Shown here piece after piece: positions 58,455 to 64,000 of a stretch of DNA of 64,000 nucleotides. Position numbers and translations under genes: made by a program. The DNA is taken from assembly GCA_905234645.1 (NCBI GenBank), contig CAJOIS010000018.1, forward strand, positions 1 through 64,000. The letters run 5' to 3'. Position 1 is the first letter of the stretch; each line of letters opens with the position of its first letter. A model generated the notes under the pieces. That model ran no database searches and was not told where the DNA came from. It worked only from the letters and a program-made list of their open reading frames with translations. This DNA is from an uncultured Bacteroidales bacterium. Its GTDB lineage: Bacteria; Bacteroidota; Bacteroidia; Bacteroidales; F082.

Positions 58455-58715
58455 TTAGTAATCCCAGTCGGCAATCCACTGTTCAATCTGTTTGATCCGC
58501 TGCGCGTACTTCTCCATCTGCCCCTCGATGAAGTCGTCGCTGTATTTGCGGTCGCAGAAGCCGTTGCCGCGCGCCACGTAGTCGTCGTCTTCGAGGGAGC
58601 TGAAGACCTCCTCGTAGTTTTCCAAGAATTGCTTGTTGTCGGATAGAAGCTTTTGCAAATCCTCAAGGTCGGCCTCGATTTGCTCTCCCGTAGAATAGGT
58701 GAAACGCTTTTTCAT
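58455..58715 (-). CDS. hypothetical protein, 86 residues
   Basis: A small acidic, helix-prone protein (MKKRFTYSTGEQIEADLEDL, then FLENYEEVFSSLEDDDYVA and FIEGQMEKYAQRIKQIEQWI). No family is recognised and there is no signal peptide or membrane segment. It follows the ABC exporter by 8 bases on the same strand, so it is probably translated from the same message. The GFCDRKYSDDF stretch and the end DWDY are the only distinctive strips. It could be an adaptor; that is a guess. Confidence 0.55.
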   Translation of the reverse strand: MKKRFTYSTGEQIEADLEDLQKLLSDNKQFLENYEEVFSSLEDDDYVARGNGFCDRKYSDDFIEGQMEKYAQRIKQIEQWIADWDY

Positions 58716-58723
58716 GGCTGGTG

Positions 58724-60556
58724 TTAGGCAATGGATTGCAAATCCGTGAGTTTTTTGTAGACGCCGCCGAGGGCGATGAGGTCGTCGTGCTTGCCGCGCT
58801 CGATGATCTGGCCTTTTTGCAGCACCACAATCTCATCAGCGTACTGGATAGTCGATAGACGGTGCGCGATGACGATGGAGGTGCGCTGGCTCATCACCTT
58901 GGCCAAGGCATCCTGCACCAGGCGCTCGCTCTCGGTGTCCAACGACGAGGTGGCCTCGTCGAGGATGAGAATGGGCGGGTTCTTCAGCACGGCACGGGCG
59001 ATGCTCAAGCGTTGGCGCTGACCACCGCTGAGGTTCATGCCACGGTCGCCGATGCGGGTGTCGTAGCCGTGCTCCAGTTCCATTATGAACTCGTGTGCGT
59101 TGGCAATCTTGGCCGCTTCGACGACCTGTTCCTTGGAGACGTTTTTCATGCCAAAAGCGATGTTGTTGAACACAGTGTCGTTGAAGAGGATGGTATCCTG
59201 CGATACAATGCCCATCAGGCCGCGCAGGTCGCTGATTCTATAGTCGCGGATGTCGTGACCGTCGACACGAACCGAGCCTTCTTCCACGTCATAGAAACGC
59301 GGCAAGAGGTCGGCCATGGTGGATTTGCCACCACCGCTCTCGCCGACGAGGGCGACGAACTTGCCTTTGGGAATCTTTAAATCCACACCTTTCAAGACTT
59401 CATCTTTGCCGTAGCTGAAATGCACGCCCTTGTATTCGATGCTGTCGTTGAAGTCTTTAATCTCCAAGGCGTTTTCCTTCTCTGTGATGACCTCTTCGGC
59501 ATCCAAAATCTCGAAGATGCGTTCCGCCGAGGCGATGCCTTTCTGCACGTTGTAATAGCCTTGCGAGAACGACTTGGCGGGGGAGATGATTTGTGAGAAC
59601 ACCACCACATAGCTGATGAAGCTGCCCGCGTCGATGTGGTTGCTGCCACCTAAAATTAGGGTGCCACCGAACCACAGCACGAGGATGACGACCATGGAGG
59701 ACAAAAACTCGCTCATCGGCGAGCTCATGTCGCGCTTGCGGTGGATGCCCCGCAGCACCTTAGTGTAGTCGCTGTTTTGCTCCTCGAACTTGTCTTCCGA
59801 ATAGCGTATGGCGTTGAAGGCCTTGATGATACGCAGGCCGGAGATGGTTTCTTCCACGGTGGAGATGATGCCTGCCAGTTTGGTTTGGCCTTCCTTCGAT
59901 TCTTTCTTCAGCATTTTGCCGACCTTGCCGATGAGCAGTCCAGCGATGGGCAGGACAAGGATGACGAAGAGGGTCAACTTCGGACTTAAAGTCACCATGA
60001 AGAGGAAGAAAAACAAGATGGTCAGCGGGTCTTTGATGAGCATCTCCAGGTAGTTCAAAATCGAGACCTCGACCTCTTGCACATCCGTGGTGATGCGGGC
60101 GATAGTGTCGCCTTTCTGGCGGCTGTGGTAGAAGGAAAGGGGCAGGATGAGGATTTTGTTGTATACGTCGCGACGAAGGTCGTGGACCGCACCTACACGC
60201 ACATTGGCCATGAAGTAACATGCGAAGAAGCGTCCCAAATTGCGGAAGAAGAACGCTACGACGAGCAGCAGACACATGAATACTAAGGCTTGATGCTTGC
60301 CACCGCTGGCGATGAGGTTGCTCATGAACCAGTTGAGGTAGCCCATCAGATAGTCGGCGGTGAGGGAGAACTCGGGCTTGGCCATGACTTCCACAGCACC
60401 TTCTTTGAAGAGCAGGTTGAGGAAGGGCCCCACCAAGGCAAAGCTGAACAGCGAGAAGAAAATGGCAATCAGGTTGAAGACCAGATTCAGGACGATACTG
60501 CCCCAATAAGGCTTGACGTAGGTGAGGACGCGCGAGAAAGTTTTTTGCTTGGCCAT
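58724..60556 (-). CDS. MsbA-like ABC exporter (fused permease and ATPase)
   Basis: A 610-residue half-transporter. The N-terminal membrane domain (about 10-330) has six helices. The C-terminal ATPase domain (about 370-610) has Walker A VGESGGGKSTMADL, Q-loop IVSQDTILF, signature LSGGQRQRLS, Walker B ILILDEATSSLD and H-loop IVIAHRLST. This is the type I exporter (MsbA/LmrA/LipA flippase) family: as a homodimer it exports lipids or drugs. It lies 38 bases after the end of purB and just before a small hypothetical gene. The ATG at 60556 is preferred over one ten codons earlier. Confidence 0.9.
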   Translation of the reverse strand: MAKQKTFSRVLTYVKPYWGSIVLNLVFNLIAIFFSLFSFALVGPFLNLLFKEGAVEVMAKPEFSLTADYLMGYLNWFMSNLIASGGKHQALVFMCLLLVVAFFFRNLGRFFACYFMANVRVGAVHDLRRDVYNKILILPLSFYHSRQKGDTIARITTDVQEVEVSILNYLEMLIKDPLTILFFFLFMVTLSPKLTLFVILVLPIAGLLIGKVGKMLKKESKEGQTKLAGIISTVEETISGLRIIKAFNAIRYSEDKFEEQNSDYTKVLRGIHRKRDMSSPMSEFLSSMVVILVLWFGGTLILGGSNHIDAGSFISYVVVFSQIISPAKSFSQGYYNVQKGIASAERIFEILDAEEVITEKENALEIKDFNDSIEYKGVHFSYGKDEVLKGVDLKIPKGKFVALVGESGGGKSTMADLLPRFYDVEEGSVRVDGHDIRDYRISDLRGLMGIVSQDTILFNDTVFNNIAFGMKNVSKEQVVEAAKIANAHEFIMELEHGYDTRIGDRGMNLSGGQRQRLSIARAVLKNPPILILDEATSSLDTESERLVQDALAKVMSQRTSIVIAHRLSTIQYADEIVVLQKGQIIERGKHDDLIALGGVYKKLTDLQSIA

Positions 60557-60593
60557 AGGCTTCGGTTTGCTCTTATCCAAACGCAATTTCCGC

Positions 60594-61940
60594 TCAATAA
60601 TTGTATCCCGTGTAGTTTTCCGGCGTGATGGCAGCCAGTTCCATTTTGATTTCCTTGCTCACGGGCAGTCCTTTGATGAACTCGTCGATGGCGGCCTTGT
60701 CGATGTGCTTGTTGGTGCGGGTTAGGCCTTTCAGCAATTCGTAGGCGCCTTCGATCTGTTCGCGGCGCAGGATGGTCTGGATGGCCTCGGCCACCACGGC
60801 GTAGTTCTGCTGCAGGTCTTGGCGGATCTTGTCCTCGTTGAGCAGGAGTTTGTCCAAACCTTTCATCAGCGACTTTATGGCGATGAGGGTATGGGCCAGT
60901 GGCACGCCGATGTTACGAGTGACGGTGGAGTCGGTAAGGTCGCGTTGCAGGCGGCTGATGGGCAGCTTGGTGCTCAAGAAAGTGAGCACGGCGTTGGCCA
61001 TGCCAAGGTTGCCTTCGGCGTTCTCGAAGTCGATGGGGTTGACCTTGTGGGGCATCGCCGATGAGCCGACTTCGCCCGCCTTGATCTTCTGCTTGAAGTA
61101 TTCCATCGAGACGTAGAGCCAGATGTCGCGCGACAGGTCGATCAGGATGGTGTTGATACGGCGCAGGGCGTCGAAATAGGCGGCCATGTAGTCGTAATGC
61201 TCAATTTGCGTGGTGGTCTGCTGGCGTTTGAGTTTCAGGCTCTTCTCCACGAACTTCTTCGCGAAGGCCGGCCAGTCGATGTCGGGGTAGGCCACCTTGT
61301 GGGCGTTCATGTTGCCCGTGGCGCCGCCGAACTTGGCCGTGAAGGGCACATTGTTGAGCATCTTCATCTGGTCGTTGAGGCGCTCCACGAAGACGTAGAT
61401 CTCCTTGCCCAGGTGCGTCGGGCTGGCGGGCTGGCCGTGGGTCTTGGCCAGCATCGGGATGTCCTTCCATTCCTCGGCCATGCCTTTCAGTTTGTCGATG
61501 AGGTCTTCCAAGGCGGGCTTCACCACCAGTTTGTGCGCCTCCATCATCGAGAGCGGCACGGCGGTGTTGTTGATGTCCTGCGAGGTGAGACCGAAATGCA
61601 GGAACTCCTTGAACTCCGTCAGACCGAGCTCGTCGAAGCGGCGCTTCAGGAAGTACTCCACGGCTTTCACGTCGTGGTTGGTCTCTTTTTCTATCTCCTT
61701 GATTTCGAGTGCGTCTTCCGTCTGGAACTCCTCATAGATGGCACGGAGGTCGTCGTAGTCGCCGTCAAAGTTTTCCAACTGCGGCAGAGGCAGTTCGCAC
61801 AAGGCGATGTAATACTCCACTTCGACCATTACGCGGTAGCGGATGAGGGCAAATTCGGAGAAGAAGTCGTCCAGTTCAACGGTCTTGGAACGGTAGCGCC
61901 CGTCGACGGGCGATATAGCTGTTAAAGGGGTAAGATTCAT
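60594..61940 (-). CDS. purB: adenylosuccinate lyase PurB
   Basis: A 448-residue enzyme with two steps in purine synthesis: SAICAR to AICAR plus fumarate, and adenylosuccinate to AMP plus fumarate. The signature loop GSSAMPHKVNPIDFENAEGN (about 287-306), the FGLTSQDINNTAVPL strip (about 114-128) and TKTHGQPASPT-like AKTHGQPASPTHLG (about 168-181) are intact. The start is the ATG at 61940. The promoter TATTTTTG (61967-61974) sits inside a 16-pair inverted repeat. Confidence 0.95.
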   Translation of the reverse strand: MNLTPLTAISPVDGRYRSKTVELDDFFSEFALIRYRVMVEVEYYIALCELPLPQLENFDGDYDDLRAIYEEFQTEDALEIKEIEKETNHDVKAVEYFLKRRFDELGLTEFKEFLHFGLTSQDINNTAVPLSMMEAHKLVVKPALEDLIDKLKGMAEEWKDIPMLAKTHGQPASPTHLGKEIYVFVERLNDQMKMLNNVPFTAKFGGATGNMNAHKVAYPDIDWPAFAKKFVEKSLKLKRQQTTTQIEHYDYMAAYFDALRRINTILIDLSRDIWLYVSMEYFKQKIKAGEVGSSAMPHKVNPIDFENAEGNLGMANAVLTFLSTKLPISRLQRDLTDSTVTRNIGVPLAHTLIAIKSLMKGLDKLLLNEDKIRQDLQQNYAVVAEAIQTILRREQIEGAYELLKGLTRTNKHIDKAAIDEFIKGLPVSKEIKMELAAITPENYTGYNY

Positions 61941-61956
61941 GGTGCGATGTTAAATG

Positions 61957-61994
61957 AAAAGTATCGCAAAAATAGTGCTTTTTGCGATACTTTT
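61957..61994 (-). terminator. perfect hairpin with embedded purB promoter
   Basis: AAAAGTATCGCAAAAA (61957-61972), loop TAGTGC, TTTTTGCGATACTTTT (61979-61994): 16 perfect pairs. On the minus strand it follows the 108-residue membrane gene as a terminator, and the right arm contains TATTTTTG, the purB -7 box. One element thus ends one transcript and starts another. Confidence 0.7.
61967..61974 (-). promoter_or_regulatory. promoter -7 box of purB
   Basis: TATTTTTG on the minus strand, 26 bases before the ATG at 61940, inside the hairpin just described. Confidence 0.6.
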
Positions 61995-62024
61995 TCTTTT
62001 TGGCTTGAAAATTCTGCTTTTGCC

Positions 62025-62351
62025 TCAAACGAGAACAATCAGCAAAACCAAGGCGATAATCGACAGGAGGAAGAAACTCACGCCGTGGATGGCTTCACGA
62101 TACTTGGCTTTCGGGAAGACCTTGGTGCGGTAGGCGAGGAGCTTTGTGATGAAATAAATCGCGGTTAAACCGGCGGCAAGACAAAGGTAGAGCAAAAGTA
62201 TCCCCCACCAGTTGAATGGCTCTTTCATAAAAGCATACGAAATGACCTCTCCAGTCAAACCTGCGGCTACAAATAAAGCCATCATCACGAAGAACTTCGC
62301 AATAGCACCTTCCTCGTTGCTAAAGACGTGAGCGCCTTTCAGTTTTCCCAT
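62025..62351 (-). CDS. small membrane protein, 108 residues
   Basis: Three hydrophobic segments (KFFVMMALFVAAGLTGEVIS, then WGILLLYLCLAAGLTAIYFI and FFLLSIIALVLLIVLV). A charged N-terminus (MGKLKGAHVFSNEEGAIA) and a loop (YRTKVFPKAKYREAIHG) suggest an inner-membrane location. No family was recognised. It starts 2 bases after the stop of the aldolase gene, so the two are co-transcribed. Its end is set by the 61957 hairpin. Function unknown. Confidence 0.7.
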   Translation of the reverse strand: MGKLKGAHVFSNEEGAIAKFFVMMALFVAAGLTGEVISYAFMKEPFNWWGILLLYLCLAAGLTAIYFITKLLAYRTKVFPKAKYREAIHGVSFFLLSIIALVLLIVLV

Positions 62352-62353
62352 GA

Positions 62354-63361
62354 TTATGCCTGCTCCAGCTTGTCGTTCGAGCCCAAGACATTGATGATCT
62401 TGTGCTCATAGAGTTTCTTCATATTGTCGCGGGCGGGACCGAGGTACTTGCGCGGGTCGAACTCGGCGGGCTTCTCGGCGAAGGCCTTGCGGATGGCAGC
62501 AGTCATGGCAAGACGGCTGTCGCTGTCGATGTTAATCTTGCAGACGGCGCTCTTGGCGGCCTTGCGGAGTTGCTCCTCGGGGATGCCCACGGCAGCCTTC
62601 AGCGAGCCACCATATTTATTAATGGTGTCCACCTCGTCTTGCGGCACCGACGACGAGCCGTGCAGCACGATGGGGAAGCCGGGCAGTTTCTGCTCGATGG
62701 CTTCAAGCACATCGAAAGCCAACGGAGGCGGCACGAGGCGACCCGTGGCGGGGTCGACGGTGCACTGCTCGGGAGTGAATTTGTAGGCGCCATGCGAGGT
62801 GCCGATGCTGATGGCCAGGCTGTCCACACCCGTCTTGGTGACGAAGTCGATGACTTCCTCGGGCTTGGTGTAGTGGCTTTCTTCGGCGGCCACTTCATCT
62901 TCCACACCAGCCAACACGCCGAGTTCGCCTTCCACGGTCACGTCGTACTGATGGGCGTAGTCGACGACTTTGCGGGTGAGGGCCACGTTCTCGTCATAGG
63001 GCAGGGCGGAGCCGTCGATCATCACGGATGAGAAGCCCATGTCGATGCACGACTTGCAGAGTTCAAACGAATCGCCGTGGTCGAGATGGAGGACGATTTC
63101 AGGATGGGCGCAGCCCAGTTCTTTGGCGTATTCCACCGCACCTTGGGCCATATAACGGAGCAGTGTTTGGTTGGCGTAGTTGCGTGCGCCTTTCGACACC
63201 TGCAGGATGACGGGCGACTTGGTCTCGACCGCCGCCATGATGATGGCCTGCATCTGTTCCATGTTGTTGAAGTTGAAGGCCGGGATGGCATAGCCGCCGT
63301 CAACCGCCTTGGCGAACATTTTACGGGTGTTCACTAGCCCTAATTCTTTGTAGCTTACCAT
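62354..63361 (-). CDS. fba: class II fructose-bisphosphate aldolase
   Basis: A 335-residue zinc-dependent aldolase of glycolysis and gluconeogenesis (fructose 1,6-bisphosphate to DHAP plus glyceraldehyde 3-phosphate). Markers: AIPAFNFNNMEQMQAI, HLDHGDSFELCK (about 83-94, with the zinc His and catalytic Asp), EGELGVLAGVED (about 135-146), SIGTSHGAYKF (about 177-187) and HGSSSVPQDEV (about 234-244). The start is the ATG at 63361, preferred over an upstream in-frame one because the TATTTTTG box (63392-63399) lies between. The 108-residue membrane gene follows at 2 bases. Confidence 0.93.
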   Translation of the reverse strand: MVSYKELGLVNTRKMFAKAVDGGYAIPAFNFNNMEQMQAIIMAAVETKSPVILQVSKGARNYANQTLLRYMAQGAVEYAKELGCAHPEIVLHLDHGDSFELCKSCIDMGFSSVMIDGSALPYDENVALTRKVVDYAHQYDVTVEGELGVLAGVEDEVAAEESHYTKPEEVIDFVTKTGVDSLAISIGTSHGAYKFTPEQCTVDPATGRLVPPPLAFDVLEAIEQKLPGFPIVLHGSSSVPQDEVDTINKYGGSLKAAVGIPEEQLRKAAKSAVCKINIDSDSRLAMTAAIRKAFAEKPAEFDPRKYLGPARDNMKKLYEHKIINVLGSNDKLEQA

Positions 63362-63391
63362 GATGTATCTATTTGTGATTGTATTCTGATG

Positions 63392-63399
63392 CAAAAATA
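63392..63399 (-). promoter_or_regulatory. promoter -7 box of fba
   Basis: TATTTTTG on the minus strand, 30 bases before the ATG at 63361. Confidence 0.6.
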
Positions 63400-63420
63400 G
63401 GAAAACCTTTCCAATATTTC

Positions 63421-64000
63421 TCACCAGACACTCACTTTCTTCGAGCAACTGCCATTTTCTGTGCTTAACCTGATGATATATAGTCCTGAAACCATTCTGC
63501 TCAAGTCAAGGGAAATCGTCTCGCCTTGGCGCAGTTGATGGGCTGTTTGCACTAGCATTCGCTCACCCAACAGATTGTATACCTCAATCACGGCCTTCTC
63601 AAGCAAAGCATTTCCAATGACAAGGTTGACCTTCCCGTCGGTGGGGTTGGGGAAGAGGTCGAAACTCACCGAGACCCATTCGGGAGTGCTGTATCCGATG
63701 AGGCTGATGGTCTTGGCGACAGGCTCCATATCGCAGCCGTTGTCGGCGGTCACGGTGAGGGTGACCTCTTCGTCACCGTCAATCAGGTTCCAAAGGATGT
63801 CGATTTCGTTGCCGCGGTCGTAGATCACGCCTGCTTCCACTGGTTCGAGTTGCCAGATGTAATGGATGCCTTCTTGCGCTTCGACGGCATAGTGGCTGAT
63901 GGCATTTTCATACTTGTTGACAATACTGTCGCCTGCAATGCTGCCCAGCACGATTTCGTCGGCAAAACGAATCACAGCTGAATGAACAAAGTCATTTTCA
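63421..64000 (-). CDS. partial T9SS-exported surface protein (C-terminal part)
   Basis: The frame stays open to the window edge, so this is the end of a longer gene (193 codons seen). The visible part has an Ig-like/PKD-type domain (IHYIWQLEPVEAGVIYDRGN, then DILWNLIDGDEEVTLTVTAD and CDMEPVAKTISL) and a T9SS tail (FDLFPNPTDGKVNLVIGN, then AVIEVYNLLGERMLVQ, SGLYIIRLST and KKVSVW). A GTG at 63975 would be an internal codon, not a start. It ends 21 bases before the fba promoter box. Confidence 0.85.
   Translation of the reverse strand, partial: ENDFVHSAVIRFADEIVLGSIAGDSIVNKYENAISHYAVEAQEGIHYIWQLEPVEAGVIYDRGNEIDILWNLIDGDEEVTLTVTADNGCDMEPVAKTISLIGYSTPEWVSVSFDLFPNPTDGKVNLVIGNALLEKAVIEVYNLLGERMLVQTAHQLRQGETISLDLSRMVSGLYIIRLSTENGSCSKKVSVW

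Noticed and set aside
1-64000. tRNA or rRNA genes
   Set aside because: No cloverleaf-like or rRNA-like sequence was recognised by eye in the gaps; a covariance-model search would settle it.

Overview
The window is chromosomal DNA from a member of the Bacteroidota, most likely an uncultured Bacteroidales. The evidence is repeated type IX secretion (T9SS) C-terminal sorting domains, BspA-type leucine-rich repeats, fibronectin III/adhesin giants and CotH proteins. Promoter-like TAnnTTTG boxes (the -7 element of this phylum) stand in front of many genes, and Shine-Dalgarno sequences are scarce. No rRNA, tRNA, CRISPR array, prophage or conjugative module was seen.

Layout. 1-2.96 kb: a minus-strand porin / inner-membrane Gate-type permease pair and a small heat-shock protein. 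3.2-4.0 kb: a REP-associated (Y1/HUH) transposase surrounded and interrupted by short palindromes. Further members of that palindrome family lie elsewhere, one in frame inside a transporter gene. 4.0-8.4 kb: MFS and EamA transporters, a secreted EEP hydrolase and a TrmH-type RNA methyltransferase. 8.2-10.2 kb: a leader with a terminator-like hairpin, a 55-residue peptide gene and a doubly broken lipoprotein gene. 10.3-15.2 kb: HipB/HipA, a second EamA carrier, a collagen-like lipoprotein, a Na/Ca exchanger and YggS. 15.2-20.0 kb: ffh, folD, a TPR sensor kinase and its LuxR-type regulator. 20.2-39.8 kb: the surface/secretion region, with a 2353-residue FN3 giant ending in a T9SS signal, a decayed MntA/HepT pair, a roughly 2257-residue BspA-like giant without a visible T9SS signal, a small secreted partner, an M28 peptidase with a T9SS signal, a PorE-like OmpA protein and an SGNH lipoprotein. 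39.8-51.3 kb: a rhomboid, two tandem CotH/T9SS proteins translationally coupled to gcvT, a secreted unknown, an HD hydrolase, and a 1207-residue beta-solenoid protein coupled to a small T9SS protein. 51.3-64 kb: a UvrA paralogue, an amidohydrolase lipoprotein, WYL and RhuM-Fic genes, an MsbA-like ABC exporter, purB, a class II aldolase and the end of another T9SS protein.

How the parts fit. At least six proteins carry T9SS tails, and a PorE-like periplasmic protein lies among them, so the middle of the window mainly serves the cell surface. Housekeeping genes are interspersed. Several genes look decayed or truncated (HepT, HipA).

Caution on sequence quality. Five genes carry lesions that break an otherwise well-conserved frame: hsp20, the 8.6-kb lipoprotein, ffh, the BspA start codon and gcvT. 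One of them, ffh, is essential in other bacteria. Several lesions are single-base losses, so I infer that part of this reflects sequencing or assembly error rather than biology.

The most interesting structures are the transposase/palindrome system with in-frame insertions into coding sequence, the leader RNA before the 55-residue peptide, and the coupled secreted-protein operons.
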